Shown here: one piece after another, positions 33,674 to 42,623 of the stretch
How the letters are laid out: every line of letters starts with the position of its first letter
Numbering within the stretch: position 1 is the stretch's first letter
Origin: an uncultured Hyphomicrobiales bacterium
GTDB lineage: Bacteria > Pseudomonadota > Alphaproteobacteria > Rhizobiales > Xanthobacteraceae
Direction of reading: 5' to 3'
Assembly (NCBI GenBank): GCA_903878085.1
Contig: CAIRGJ010000040.1
Coordinates: 1-64,000, forward strand
Length of the DNA: 64,000 nt
Made by a program: the position numbers and the translations under genes
The notes under the pieces: model-generated
What the model was told of the DNA's origin: nothing
Database searches by the model: none
What the model saw: only the letters and a program-made list of their open reading frames with translations

Positions 33674-35794
33674 TTAAATGCTGCCGACGGTCTTGAGCCT
33701 CGCCCGCGGATGAATCTCCGACTGCGAGATCACCGGCGTCTGGGAGCGGAAGCGCTCGACGATGCCGCGCACGAATGGCCGGATGCCGGCCGAGGTCACC
33801 AGCACCGGGGCTTCGCCTTCGCGCGCCGCGGTCTCGAACTTCTCGCGCACCAGCGTGATGAATTCCGACAGCTTCGACGGCTGCATCCCCAGTTGGCGTT
33901 CCTCGCCGGTGCCGATCATCGACTCGGCGAAGGCCTGCTCCCATTTCGCCGACAGCGCGATCAGCGGCAGATAGCCGCCATTGCCGGTGTGCTGGGCGCA
34001 GATCTGGCGCTGGATGCGGGCGCGCACATGCTCGCAGAGCGTCACCGGGTTGCGCGACGAGCCGATGCCGTCGGCGATGCCTTCCAGGATGGTGGAGAGG
34101 TCGCGGATCGAGACGCGCTCGGCGAGCAGCAGCTGCAGCACGCGCTGGATGCCGGAGACGGTGATCAGCGACGGCACCAGGTCTTTGAGCAGTTCGGCCT
34201 GCTCCTTCGGCAGTTCTTTCAACAACTTCTGCACTTCGCCGTAGGACAGCAGTTCCGACATGTTGTTCTTGAGCAGCTCGGTCAGATGCGTCGACATCAC
34301 GGTGGCGGCATCGACCACCGTGTAGCCTTTCATCATCGCCTCTTCCTTGATTGCGGCATCGACCCAGGTAGCGGGCAGACCGAAGGTCGGCTCGGTGGTG
34401 TGGGTGCCGGGCAGTTTCACCTGGCCGCCGGCCGGGTCCATGACCATGAACTGGCCGGCCCAGACCTTGCCGGAGCCGGCTTCGACTTCCTTGATCTTGA
34501 TGACATAGGCGTTGGCGTCGAGCTGCACGTTGTCGAGGATGCGCACCGCCGGCATCACGAAGCCCATTTCGGTCGCCAGTGAGCGGCGCAGCGCCTTGAT
34601 CTGCTCGGTGAGGCGGTCGGTGCCATCCGGCGAATTGACCAGAGGCAGCAGCGCGTAGCCAAGCTCGACCTTGAGGTCGTCGATCTTGAGCGACGACGAG
34701 ATCGGCTCTTCGGCGGCCTCGACCTTGGCGGCAGCCTCGGTCTTCTTGGTCTCGGTGGCGACCACCTGCTTGGCGCGTTTGTCGAAAATGAAGGCGAGCG
34801 CGGCGGCGCCGCCGCCCAGCGCCAGAAACGGGATCATCGGGATGCCGGGCAGCAGCGCCATCAGGATCATGACGCCGCCCGACATGCCGAGCGCTTTCGG
34901 ATAGCCGGACAACTGCCGCATCAATGCTTTGTCGGCGGCGCCGGCGATGCCGGCTTTGGCCACCAGCAGGCCTGCGGCGGTCGAGACGATCAGCGCCGGC
35001 ACCTGCGTCACCAGGCCGTCGCCGACGGTCAGGATGGTGTAGGAGCGCGCGGCCTCGGCGAAGCTCAGGCCTTGCTGCGCGATGCCGATGATCATGCCGC
35101 CGATGACGTTGATGAACACCACCAGCAGGCCGGCGATGGCGTCGCCGCGCACGAACTTGGACGCGCCGTCCATGGCGCCGAAGAAGCCGCCTTCCTCTTC
35201 CAGCGTCTTGCGCCGGCGGCGGGCCTCGGCCTCGTCGATCATGCCGGCCGACAGGTCGGCGTCGATCGCCATCTGCTTGCCGGGCATCGAATCGAGGTGG
35301 AAGCGGGCCGCCACTTCGGCGATACGGCCGGAACCCTTGGTGATGACCACGAAATTCACGATCACCAGGATCACGAACACGATGATGCCAATGACGAAAT
35401 TTCCGCTCATCACGAAATTGCCAAAGGCCTCAATGACATGGCCGGCAGCGTCGGTGCCTTCATGACCGCGGGACAGGATTAGGCGCGTCGACGCCAAATT
35501 GAGCGCCAGCCGCAACATGGTCGCGATCAGCAGCACGGTTGGGAACGACGAGAATTCCAGCGGTGTATGGATGAATAGTGCCGTCATCAGGATCAGAATC
35601 GACAGCGTGATCGAGATCGCCAGCGCTAGATCGAGCAGCAGCGGCGGCAGCGGCAGGATCAGCACGACCAGGATGGCGAGCACGCCGATGGCGAGCGCCA
35701 GATCGCCGCGTTTGAGCAGCGTGCCGAATTCGGCGAGGGTCGGAAGTTTGAAGCCGCCGGTGGCTGTCGCCGGGGCGGCCGTGACGTCGCTCAT
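33674..35794 (-). CDS. flhA: Flagellar export gate protein FlhA
   Basis: The 706-residue protein has the N-terminal eight-helix export channel region (LALAISITLSILILMTALFI, then the FHIPEP-family stretch FSSFPTVLLIATMLRLALNL). A cytoplasmic loop with GSGRIAEVAARFHLDSMPGK and a large soluble C-terminal domain follow. It uses proton-motive force and binds FliI/FliJ and export chaperones. The length is normal. The usual partner genes fliR and flhB are not next to it; the ABC transporter genes stand in that place. Confidence 0.95.
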   Translation of the reverse strand: MSDVTAAPATATGGFKLPTLAEFGTLLKRGDLALAIGVLAILVVLILPLPPLLLDLALAISITLSILILMTALFIHTPLEFSSFPTVLLIATMLRLALNLASTRLILSRGHEGTDAAGHVIEAFGNFVMSGNFVIGIIVFVILVIVNFVVITKGSGRIAEVAARFHLDSMPGKQMAIDADLSAGMIDEAEARRRRKTLEEEGGFFGAMDGASKFVRGDAIAGLLVVFINVIGGMIIGIAQQGLSFAEAARSYTILTVGDGLVTQVPALIVSTAAGLLVAKAGIAGAADKALMRQLSGYPKALGMSGGVMILMALLPGIPMIPFLALGGGAAALAFIFDKRAKQVVATETKKTEAAAKVEAAEEPISSSLKIDDLKVELGYALLPLVNSPDGTDRLTEQIKALRRSLATEMGFVMPAVRILDNVQLDANAYVIKIKEVEAGSGKVWAGQFMVMDPAGGQVKLPGTHTTEPTFGLPATWVDAAIKEEAMMKGYTVVDAATVMSTHLTELLKNNMSELLSYGEVQKLLKELPKEQAELLKDLVPSLITVSGIQRVLQLLLAERVSIRDLSTILEGIADGIGSSRNPVTLCEHVRARIQRQICAQHTGNGGYLPLIALSAKWEQAFAESMIGTGEERQLGMQPSKLSEFITLVREKFETAAREGEAPVLVTSAGIRPFVRGIVERFRSQTPVISQSEIHPRARLKTVGSI

Positions 35795-35843
35795 GCCGCT
35801 GATTTACCTGCCGAATTGACGCCCAGCCCGAGGGGTGGCCGAT

Positions 35844-35885
35844 ACCCGGCAATATTTGCCCATTTTATGGTTAGCAGCGGGTTAA
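35844..35885 (-). promoter_or_regulatory. flhA promoter block with CtrA-like box
   Basis: Reading on the minus strand, TTAA, seven bases, CTAACCAT (box 35871-35885 plus extension) is followed by TGGGCAAATATTGCC. The whole 42-bp block matches the fliF upstream block at 44352-44393 with about five differences, most of them in the box spacer. It lies 50 bases before the flhA start codon. Confidence 0.65.
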
Positions 35886-35930
35886 CGCAGACGTCTCTGC
35901 CGGCTGGAAAGTCTGAAACTGCAAACGAAA

Positions 35931-35957
35931 GCCCTCCCCCCGGGGATGGGGGAGGGC
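35931..35957 (-). terminator. Intrinsic terminator downstream of the fasciclin gene
   Basis: GCCCTCCCCC and GGGGGAGGGC pair perfectly around a short loop. On the minus strand the stem is followed by TTTCGTTTGC. It lies 33 bases after the fasciclin-gene stop and separates it from flhA. Confidence 0.75.
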
Positions 35958-35989
35958 CTTCTTGGACGTCCGAGGGAAGACTCGTCGGA

Positions 35990-36574
35990 TCAGCCCGGCA
36001 ACAGCACGGTGTCGACCACATGGATGACGCCGTTCGACTGCTTGACGTCGGCGATAGTCACGGTCGAGGTCTGGCCCTTGCCATCGATCAGGACGATCTT
36101 GTCGCCCATCAGTTTGGCGGTGAAGACGCAACCGCCGACGGTCTTGACCTTGTGCTCGCCGTTGTCGTCCTTGACCATCTTCTTGATCGCGCTCGCCATC
36201 GCATCGGCAGAGACAACGTGGCAGGTCAGGATCTTGGTGAGCTGCGCCTTGTTCTCCGGCTTGAGCAGAGTATCGACGGTGCCGGCCGGCAGCTTGGCGA
36301 AGGCTTCGTTGGTCGGCGCGAACACCGTGAACGGACCTTTACCCGACAGCGTATCGACCAGGCCTGCGGCCTTCACGGCGGCGACCAGCGTGGTGTGGTC
36401 CTTCGAATTCACGGCGTTCTGGATGATGTTCTTCGAGGGATACATCGCGGCGCCGCCGACCATCTTGGTCTGTTCCTGCGCGAATGACGGGGCAGGGGCG
36501 TAGAAATTCGCACCGAGCGCGAAAGCTAGCGCGGCTCCGGCCAAGGCGACTTTGTGAATCTGTTTCATCGTCAA
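35990..36574 (-). CDS. Exported fasciclin (FAS1) domain protein
   Basis: The 194-residue product has a signal peptide ending in PSFAQ and one FAS1 domain with the H1 motif [14 protein letters not shown] and the H2-like [23 protein letters not shown]1 proteins mediate adhesion or act as periplasmic/extracellular binding modules. It is downstream of an anti-sigma/ECF pair on the same strand, and I recall fasciclin genes as frequent neighbours and targets of SigK-type sigma factors. The start may be the ATG at 36574 or two codons later. Confidence 0.88.
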   Translation of the reverse strand: MTMKQIHKVALAGAALAFALGANFYAPAPSFAQEQTKMVGGAAMYPSKNIIQNAVNSKDHTTLVAAVKAAGLVDTLSGKGPFTVFAPTNEAFAKLPAGTVDTLLKPENKAQLTKILTCHVVSADAMASAIKKMVKDDNGEHKVKTVGGCVFTAKLMGDKIVLIDGKGQTSTVTIADVKQSNGVIHVVDTVLLPG

Positions 36575-36667
36575 CTCCGTTTGCTCGTTTCACGTCCCCA
36601 ATTCCAGGAATTTGGCGGAGACATTGAGAGCTACGGGGCGCTGAGCCTCTCGGATGCAGAAGCGCGG

Positions 36668-37354
36668 TCACAGATTCGTGAGCTTGCCGGTGGCGATCAC
36701 CGGTCCGGTCGGTTGGCCGGTAGGCGAACCGCCCGGCGGCTCCAGCGACACCGCCAGCACCGCGTTGCTGACTGTCAGCGCGGCGAGATCGGATGGAATT
36801 GCGATGCTGACGGCGCGGTCGGCGCGCAACATGCCGAGCGGGCGCGGCTTGCCGTCGGCCGGGATCAGCCACAATTCGGGCTCGCGGGTGGCATCGGCGG
36901 CATAAGAGGCGGGCTGCACCGCGATGGTGCCGCGCCGGGCGTCGATGGTGGCAACGAAAGCGCGGCTGCCATTGGCTTCGATGGCGGCGACCAGCGGCGA
37001 TTGCTGGCTGATGGCGCCGACATAAATAAACGCACCAAGGCACGCGGCGGCGAGCGCGCTTGCGAGCGCGAAAATGCGCCAGAACGCCAAATTCTGCCAA
37101 ATGCCGTCGGCTTGCGGCTTGTCAGCGGGCAAAGCGGCCGCGATGCGATCCCAAACCGCTGGCGGCGCAGCTTCGGTTATCTCGGCGGCCCAGGGCGCCA
37201 GCCGTTCTTCCCATGCCGCAACGGCCAGCGCGAAACCGCGGTCGCCCGCGATGCGCTGCTCGGCCGCGGCACGCTCGGCGTCCGCCAGCACGCCGAGCGC
37301 AAATTCGGCGGCGAGCAGATCGTCCTCAGGGCTATGGTCGGTCAGGTCGCTCAT
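36668..37354 (-). CDS. Anti-sigma-K factor (RskA family)
   Basis: The 228-residue protein has a cytoplasmic anti-sigma domain with FALGVLADAERAAAEQRI, one transmembrane helix (residues 93-114) and an extracytoplasmic RskA-type domain ending near SLEPPGGSPTGQPTGPV. It would hold the ECF factor encoded upstream at the membrane until proteolysis releases it. Its ATG overlaps the sigma stop codon (ATGA), so the two are translationally coupled. Confidence 0.88.
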   Translation of the reverse strand: MSDLTDHSPEDDLLAAEFALGVLADAERAAAEQRIAGDRGFALAVAAWEERLAPWAAEITEAAPPAVWDRIAAALPADKPQADGIWQNLAFWRIFALASALAAACLGAFIYVGAISQQSPLVAAIEANGSRAFVATIDARRGTIAVQPASYAADATREPELWLIPADGKPRPLGMLRADRAVSIAIPSDLAALTVSNAVLAVSLEPPGGSPTGQPTGPVIATGKLTNL

Positions 37355-37908
37355 TGCTGCAGGCAGCTCTTTAGTTTGATCATCGCGCGCCGGATCCAGC
37401 TTTTCATGGTGCCGAGCGGCACGCTCATCCGCGTCGCCAGATCCTCATAGGTGTTGCCGTCGAAGAAGGCCCCGCGCAACGCTGCGCGTTCGCGCGGGTC
37501 GAGCCCACCCAAGCAGCCGTGTAGCTTTGCGTAATCCTGCGCATTCTCCAGCGCGATGTCCGCCGTCGGCATGGAGTCGGCCATACCATCCGCCACTTCG
37601 ATCGGGTCCATGCGCCGGCTCTGCTTGGTGGCGCGCAGCCGGTCGATAGCGCGATTGCGGGCGATCGCGATCAACCATGTCATCGGGCTGGCACGGGCGG
37701 CGTCGAAGTCGGCGGCCTTGCGCCACACCGTCACATAGACCTCCTGGAGCACGTCCTCGGCTTCGCTGCGTTCTCCCAAGATACGTAAGCAGACGCCAAA
37801 TAGCTTCGCCGAGGTCAGCCGGTAGACGGTTTGCAACGCCGCGCGGTCACCGGCCGGAATGTGGACCAGTGCGGCGGCGATCAAGCTTCGGTTCGCGTCG
37901 AGATCCAT
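37351..37908 (-). CDS. ECF RNA polymerase sigma factor, SigK type
   Basis: The 185-residue protein has ECF region 2 (LGERSEAEDVLQEVYVTVWR, then MTWLIAIARNRAIDRLR) and region 4 (NTYEDLATRMSVPLGTMKSW). It lies directly upstream of the RskA-type anti-sigma gene. The envelope or redox signal is not evident. It probably controls itself and the fasciclin gene; upstream of the latter GGAATT on the minus strand near 36610 could be part of a -35 element, but this is weak. Confidence 0.9.
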   Translation of the reverse strand: MDLDANRSLIAAALVHIPAGDRAALQTVYRLTSAKLFGVCLRILGERSEAEDVLQEVYVTVWRKAADFDAARASPMTWLIAIARNRAIDRLRATKQSRRMDPIEVADGMADSMPTADIALENAQDYAKLHGCLGGLDPRERAALRGAFFDGNTYEDLATRMSVPLGTMKSWIRRAMIKLKSCLQQ

Positions 37909-37945
37909 CAGCCCCAGCAGTCACACAAGACGGCCATGTTAAACT

Positions 37946-38227
37946 TTACGGGGTCGCCGGGGCGGGGACAATTAGGGCCGGATCACATTTGTGGCCGTCG
38001 CGCGTGAGCAGGTGCATCTCGCCACAGCCCATGCAGCGGACGCGCGAACGGGGTTTGGCGAGACTGGCGAGAGTCGCGTCGTCGGTGACCAGCACAAAGC
38101 TGCCGGTGGCCGGGCACTGATAGCGCAATGCGCCGTGGGCCCGCATGATCGCCACAACCCGCCGCGTCATGCCGGGGGCCGGGTTGAAGGCGGAACGAGC
38201 GCTCCAATTCTGCGTCGTCATGGCCAT
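37946..38227 (-). CDS. Small protein with zinc-ribbon-like cysteines
   Basis: The 93-residue product contains RYQCPATG and, about 30 residues later, VRCMGCGEMHLL. This is a Cys-x(n)-Cys-x2-Cys pattern with a nearby His that could bind zinc. I recall similar small proteins in Bradyrhizobium relatives. GAGGTG lies just before the ATG at 38227. It lies 37 bases upstream of the ECF sigma gene on the same strand and could be in the same transcript. Function unknown. Confidence 0.65.
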   Translation of the reverse strand: MAMTTQNWSARSAFNPAPGMTRRVVAIMRAHGALRYQCPATGSFVLVTDDATLASLAKPRSRVRCMGCGEMHLLTRDGHKCDPALIVPAPATP

Positions 38228-38295
38228 TGGTCACCTCGTTGCTGCGCCGCAACAACAATGCCTCGAGGTACCCGGCGGTTCCCGGATATGCCTGC

Positions 38296-38640
38296 TCAAT
38301 CGATGAGGGCGGGGAATTTATGGGCTCCGCCGCAGCCGAGCGGCAAGGGATCGACCTTCGTCACCGCCGCCAACGCCAGATCGCCATAGAGATGGGGAAA
38401 CAGCGCGCCGCCGCGCGACGGCTCCCATTTGAGGCCGCCACCGAGCCGAGCCGTATCGACATGCAGCAACTGCAGGTCGCGCTGACCGGCAAAATGTTTC
38501 GCCGCCGTCTCAACCGCCTGCGCCGCCGTGGAAAAATGAATGAAACCATCGCGCAAATCGACCTCCGAGCCGCGAAATACACCGTCGGCCTGCGCTTTCC
38601 GCCACAAATCAGCGGGGACAATCTTGTAGATGCTCGGCAT
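38296..38640 (-). CDS. DUF952 family protein
   Basis: The 114-residue cytoplasmic protein begins MPSIYKIVPADLWRKAQADG and contains DGFIHFSTAAQAVETAAKHF and FPHLYGDL, the typical pattern of DUF952. That fold resembles ADP-ribosyltransferase-like domains, but no activity is established to my knowledge. The start at 38640 gives the family length. It is divergent from the small gene at 38711. Confidence 0.82.
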   Translation of the reverse strand: MPSIYKIVPADLWRKAQADGVFRGSEVDLRDGFIHFSTAAQAVETAAKHFAGQRDLQLLHVDTARLGGGLKWEPSRGGALFPHLYGDLALAAVTKVDPLPLGCGGAHKFPALID

Positions 38641-38710
38641 TTGCCATCTCACAACCTTGATTGTGCCTTTTTTGCACGCCACACGCGGCCCAAAGCAAAA
38701 TAGGGACGTG

Positions 38711-38878
38711 ATGTCGAAAACTGAGGACTACCTTATCCAAACCGCCGATCGGTGTATCCGGTTGGCACGTGCCGGAAGAGAGATTGCGGCCGACCTGGAA
38801 GCGATAAGCAATGAGCTTATGGCCAAGGCGGTTGAACTCGACACCGGCCGCGAGAACAAACAAAAATCGGCGCGATAA
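38711..38878 (+). CDS. Small helical protein of unknown function
   Basis: The 55-residue product (MSKTEDYLIQTADRCIRLAR and onward) looks like a helical hairpin. I recall short proteins with the pattern DRCIRLA in Bradyrhizobium relatives. AGGGA lies 4 bases before the ATG. A longer version from 38630 would run into the DUF952 gene on the other strand. Function unknown. Confidence 0.6.
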   Translation: MSKTEDYLIQTADRCIRLARAGREIAADLEAISNELMAKAVELDTGRENKQKSAR

Positions 38879-38939
38879 CGCCGTCACGGCAGCGGTTAAG
38901 CCGCTGCACATTGGATTTCCCAACTGGATATCCCTAAGC

Positions 38940-38968
38940 AAAAAGCCCGGCATCACGCCGGACTTTTT
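38940..38968. terminator. Bidirectional intrinsic terminator downstream of flbD
   Basis: AAAAAGCCCGGC and GCCGGACTTTTT pair with one mismatch around ATCAC. It has T-runs on both strands. It ends the fliF-to-flbD transcripts on the minus strand, 23 bases after the flbD stop, and the small plus-strand gene at 38711. Confidence 0.85.
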
Positions 38969-38990
38969 GTTGATGGGGCGGCGAGGGCGG

Positions 38991-40364
38991 TTACGCCGCG
39001 CCGTGCATCGCCTCGCCGCCATGCGGCGGCGGAATCGGCGAGCCGTCGGCGGAATATTCGTTGAGCTTGTTGCGCAAGGTGCGAATGGAGATGCCGAGGA
39101 TATTGGCGGCGTGGGTGCGGTTGCCGAGGCAGTGCTTGAGCGTCTCCAGGATCAGGTCGCGCTCGACCTCGGCGACGGTGCGGCCGACCAGATTGCGCGT
39201 CACCTGCTCGGCAGTGTTGGCGGCCAGAGCGGCGGCGCCGACGCTTCGCGACTGATCGAGCCGCACGCCGTCGGGCGCCAGAATGCCGTCAATGCCGATT
39301 TCCGCGCCGGTCGAGAGCAGCACCGCGCGATGCAGCGTATTTTCCAGCTCGCGCACATTGCCCGGCCAGCGATTGATGCTGAGCGCACGGCGCGCTTCCG
39401 CCGACAGCGCGCGAACCGGCAGGCCGTTGGCCTCCGAATATTTCTTGATGAAATATTGCGCCAGTTCGACAATATCGGCCGGACGTTCGCGCAAGGGCGG
39501 AATTTTCAGATTCACGACGTTAAGGCGGAACAGCAGATCCTCGCGGAATTTTCCTTCGCGAACCGCGTCCGTGAGGTTGCGGTTCGAGGTCGCGACGATG
39601 CGGATGTCGACCGGCACCGGCTTGCCGCCGCCGACGCGATCGATCACGCGCTCCTGGATGGCGCGCAGCAACTTGGCTTGCAGCCGCACGTCCATTTCGG
39701 TGATTTCGTCGAGCAGCAGGGTGCCGCCATTGGCCTCTTCGAATTTGCCGATGCGCCGCGCCAGTGCGCCGGTGAAGGCGCCCCTCTCGTGGCCGAACAG
39801 TTCGGATTCCAGCAGGCTTTCCGGCATCGCCGCACAGTTCACCGAGATGAACGGCTTCTTCGAACGCTGCGAGCGGGTGTGCAGATAGCGCGCCAGCACT
39901 TCCTTGCCGGTGCCGCTCTCGCCGGTGATTAGCACCGAAGCGTCGGAGCCGGCGATCTGCTGGGCGAGCTTGACCACGGCGGCCATGGCGTCGTCGCGGT
40001 AGATCATATCGCGGCTGTCATTGGCGACGGCGGCCAGCACCGCCGCGATCAGGTCGGGATCGGGCGGCAGCGGGATGTATTCTTTGGCGCCGGCGTGAAT
40101 TGCTCGCACCGCGGCACGGGCATCGTTGGTGACGCCGCAGGCCACAATCGGCACATGGATGCGTTCGGCATCGAGCCGGTCGACCAGGTCGCGGATGTCG
40201 AGGTTGACGTCGACGAACAACAGATCGGCGCCGCGCCCGGAGCGCAGCACGGCGAGCGCCTGCTCGTTGCTATCGGCGTGGGTGACGGCCGCGCCCTTGT
40301 CCATCGCGATCTTGCTCGCGATGGTGAGCTGGCCTCCGAGGGTGCCGACGATTAATAGGCGCAT
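38991..40364 (-). CDS. flbD: Sigma-54-dependent flagellar regulator FlbD
   Basis: The 457-residue protein has a receiver-like N-terminal domain (Asp52 in LLFVDVNLD), a sigma-54 AAA+ domain with Walker A GESGTGKE, the sigma-54 loop GAFTGA, and a Fis-type HTH (THAANILGISIRTLRNKL). FlbD activates late flagellar genes and represses early ones. The N-terminal acidic pair of normal receivers is replaced by VGTLGG, so phosphorylation may not control it; in Caulobacter the trans-acting factor FliX does. It follows fliN in the flagellar cluster after a 92-base gap holding a repeat. Confidence 0.92.
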   Translation of the reverse strand: MRLLIVGTLGGQLTIASKIAMDKGAAVTHADSNEQALAVLRSGRGADLLFVDVNLDIRDLVDRLDAERIHVPIVACGVTNDARAAVRAIHAGAKEYIPLPPDPDLIAAVLAAVANDSRDMIYRDDAMAAVVKLAQQIAGSDASVLITGESGTGKEVLARYLHTRSQRSKKPFISVNCAAMPESLLESELFGHERGAFTGALARRIGKFEEANGGTLLLDEITEMDVRLQAKLLRAIQERVIDRVGGGKPVPVDIRIVATSNRNLTDAVREGKFREDLLFRLNVVNLKIPPLRERPADIVELAQYFIKKYSEANGLPVRALSAEARRALSINRWPGNVRELENTLHRAVLLSTGAEIGIDGILAPDGVRLDQSRSVGAAALAANTAEQVTRNLVGRTVAEVERDLILETLKHCLGNRTHAANILGISIRTLRNKLNEYSADGSPIPPPHGGEAMHGAA

Positions 40365-40406
40365 GGTATTTTCCTTCAGTTCTCAGTCTTACGACGCTTT
40401 AGTTTT

Positions 40407-40455
40407 GCGCATGATCTTGTCCGAAAACCGGTTCCCACTTTTCGGGATCATGCGC
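40407..40455. repeat. GCGCATGATC palindromic repeat, copy 1
   Basis: GCGCATGATC at one end and GATCATGCGC at the other flank a core with CCGAAAACCGGTTCCCACTT and TTCGGG. The same unit, shortened at one end, occurs at 41477-41514. I recall this as a widespread intergenic palindromic element in Hyphomicrobiales. It lies between fliN and flbD. Confidence 0.7.
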
Positions 40456-40456
40456 T

Positions 40457-40810
40457 CTAGTTGTGCTCAGACTTGATGATTTCCGTCATGGTTACGCCGA
40501 GCTTGTCTTCCACCAGCACGACTTCGCCGCGCGCCACCAACCGGTTGTTGACGTAGATATCGATGGCTTCGCCGACCTTGCGGTCGAGCTCGAGCACGGC
40601 GCCGGGGCCGAGCCGCAACAATTCGCCAACATCCATGCGGGCGCGGCCGAGCACGGCCGAGACTTTTACGGGTACGTCGAACAGCGCCTCGAGATCGGAC
40701 GCGCCACGCGTGGTCGTCTCCGCTTCGGGCGCGAGCGCTGCGGCGTTGTCGATGGTCTGCATCCCGCCATTCTCGAGATCCGGGAGCGGCACTTTGCTGT
40801 CGTCACTCAT
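40457..40810 (-). CDS. fliN: Flagellar motor switch protein FliN
   Basis: The 117-residue protein has a variable N terminus and the SpoA domain (DVPVKVSAVLGRARMDVGEL, then LDRKVGEAIDIYVNNRLVAR). It builds the C ring that changes motor rotation when CheY-P binds. Normal length. It is 37 bases downstream of fliH. Confidence 0.93.
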   Translation of the reverse strand: MSDDSKVPLPDLENGGMQTIDNAAALAPEAETTTRGASDLEALFDVPVKVSAVLGRARMDVGELLRLGPGAVLELDRKVGEAIDIYVNNRLVARGEVVLVEDKLGVTMTEIIKSEHN

Positions 40811-40847
40811 TTGTCTTGGTCTCCAAAATTCTTATTGTCGTTGTTCA

Positions 40848-41462
40848 TTATGCGCCCGCTATTCGCGCCGCCACGTAGCGGCCGACCACGTCGTCGATAG
40901 CGGATAACGTCGCGGCGGAATCGCGATTGACGCCGCCGTCGGCCCATTCGATGCGGCAGTCGCCGGCCGCCATCGCAGCGTCGGCCTGCACCACCAGCCG
41001 GCCTTCGAAGCCTTTGGCGCGCGCGATCTCTTCGAGCTTGTCCTTGGCGGCGTCATAGATGTCTGCGCCGACGCGGACCACGATATGCGGCGCGGTCACC
41101 AATTGAGTGAAACATTCGTTGGCGAGCGCGGAAATCTCGGCGAACGGCTCACGCGCGATCAGTTGCGGCGCAAGCTTGGCGGCAACAGCGACGGCAACTT
41201 CCACGGCCTCGGTCTCCAGCCGCGCTTCGATGCCGTTGAGCGCATGATCGAGTCGCGACAGACCGTCGGCGATCAGGCCGAGCGCCGCGGCAATGCGCTG
41301 TTCGGCTTCGCCGCGCGCCTGCGCCTTGCCCAAGGCAAAGCCCTTGCGGTGCGCCTGCGCTTCGGCATCCTCGCGCCGGCGTTCGGCTTCGACCACGGTA
41401 ATGGTCGGCTTGGTGCCGGTGGCGAAGTCCTCGTCGAACATAAATTTCGCGGTCGGTTTCAT
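40848..41462 (-). CDS. fliH: Flagellar export regulator FliH
   Basis: The 204-residue protein has a charged N terminus, a Glu/Ala/Arg coiled coil (RREDAEAQAHRKGFALGKAQ) and a C-terminal FliH/V-ATPase E-like domain. FliH binds the FliI ATPase and docks it on the C ring through FliN. Sequence conservation in the family is low, but position between fliG and fliN makes the call secure. It is separated from fliG by the palindromic repeat. Confidence 0.87.
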   Translation of the reverse strand: MKPTAKFMFDEDFATGTKPTITVVEAERRREDAEAQAHRKGFALGKAQARGEAEQRIAAALGLIADGLSRLDHALNGIEARLETEAVEVAVAVAAKLAPQLIAREPFAEISALANECFTQLVTAPHIVVRVGADIYDAAKDKLEEIARAKGFEGRLVVQADAAMAAGDCRIEWADGGVNRDSAATLSAIDDVVGRYVAARIAGA

Positions 41463-41476
41463 TTACTTGCCTTTTT

Positions 41477-41514
41477 GATCCGAAAATCGGTACCCACTTT
41501 TCGGGATCATGCGC
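41477..41514. repeat. GCGCATGATC palindromic repeat, copy 2
   Basis: GATCCGAAAATCGG, ACCCACTTTTCGGG and ATCATGCGC match the unit at 40407-40455 in the same orientation, lacking its first ten bases. It lies between the fliG stop and the fliH start, within an otherwise compact operon. Confidence 0.7.
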
Positions 41515-41516
41515 CT

Positions 41517-42620
41517 TTAGAAAATCAGCTCTTCGTCACCGCGGCTCTTGGAGATCAGGATTTCACCCTTGGCGGCGAGATCCTTGGCGATATTGACCAG
41601 CAGGCCTTGCGCCTCGTCGACGTCGCGCAGGCGCACCGGACCGAGCGCTTGCATATCCTCGACCAGCATCTTGGCAGCGCGCGACGACATGTTCTTGAAG
41701 AAGAATTCGCGGACCGGCTCGGCCGCGCCCTTGAGCGCAATGGCCAGCTTGTCCTTGTCGATATTGCGCATCAGCGTCTGCCCGGAGCCTGCGTCGAGCT
41801 TGATCAGATCGTCGAATGTGAACATCAGCGCCTTGATGCGCTCGGCCGCTTCCCGGTTTTCTTCTTCCAGCGCGGTGATGAAACGGGTTTCGGTCTGGCG
41901 GTCGAAATTGTTGAAGATTTCCGCCATCACTTCGTGCAGGTCGCGCCGGCGCGTCTGCGACAAATTCGACATGAATTCGGTGCGCAGCGTCTGCTCGACG
42001 CGCTCAATCACGTCCTTCTGCACCGATTCCATCTTGAGCATGCGGTTGACGACGTCGAGGGCGAAATCCTCCGGCAGGATCGCCAGCACACGCGCGGCAT
42101 GTTCGGGGCGAAGCTTCGACAGCACCACGGCCACGGTCTGCGGGTATTCGTTCTTGAGGTAGTTCGCCAGCACCTCTTCCTGAACGTTGGCAAGCTTTTC
42201 CCACATATTGCGGCCGGCCGGTCCGCGAATTTCATCCATGATGCCGGCGATGCGTTCGCCGGGTAGGAATTGTGCGAGCAGACGTTCGGTGGCGTCGTAG
42301 TTTCCGAGCAGCGCGCCTGAGGCCGACATGCGCCCGACGAATTCCAGCAGCAATTGCTCGACTTCTTCGGCCTCGACCGTGCCGAGCGACGACATTGCGA
42401 TGGAGATCTCGCGCAGTTCGTCGTCGTCGAGCTGGCTGAAAATCTTGCCGCCGTATTGCTCGCCGAGCGCCAGCATCAGGACCGCCGCGCGTTCCGGACC
42501 CGACAGCTTGCGCCGTCCCGGGTTGACTTGCGGACGGCTGGCGAGCTCCGCCATCAGTCCGCCGATATCGGAGCGGAGCTGGTCGGCCGTTTTACTCTCT
42601 TCGGAATTGGCGGATGCCAT
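41517..42620 (-). CDS. fliG: Flagellar motor switch protein FliG
   Basis: The 367-residue protein has the FliG N, M and C domains. The middle domain includes [20 protein letters not shown]. The C-terminal torque helix contains [20 protein letters not shown] and [13 protein letters not shown]. It couples the MS ring to the stator. It starts 3 bases after the fliF stop on the minus strand. Confidence 0.95.
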   Translation of the reverse strand: MASANSEESKTADQLRSDIGGLMAELASRPQVNPGRRKLSGPERAAVLMLALGEQYGGKIFSQLDDDELREISIAMSSLGTVEAEEVEQLLLEFVGRMSASGALLGNYDATERLLAQFLPGERIAGIMDEIRGPAGRNMWEKLANVQEEVLANYLKNEYPQTVAVVLSKLRPEHAARVLAILPEDFALDVVNRMLKMESVQKDVIERVEQTLRTEFMSNLSQTRRRDLHEVMAEIFNNFDRQTETRFITALEEENREAAERIKALMFTFDDLIKLDAGSGQTLMRNIDKDKLAIALKGAAEPVREFFFKNMSSRAAKMLVEDMQALGPVRLRDVDEAQGLLVNIAKDLAAKGEILISKSRGDEELIF

Positions 42621-42623
42621 GGT

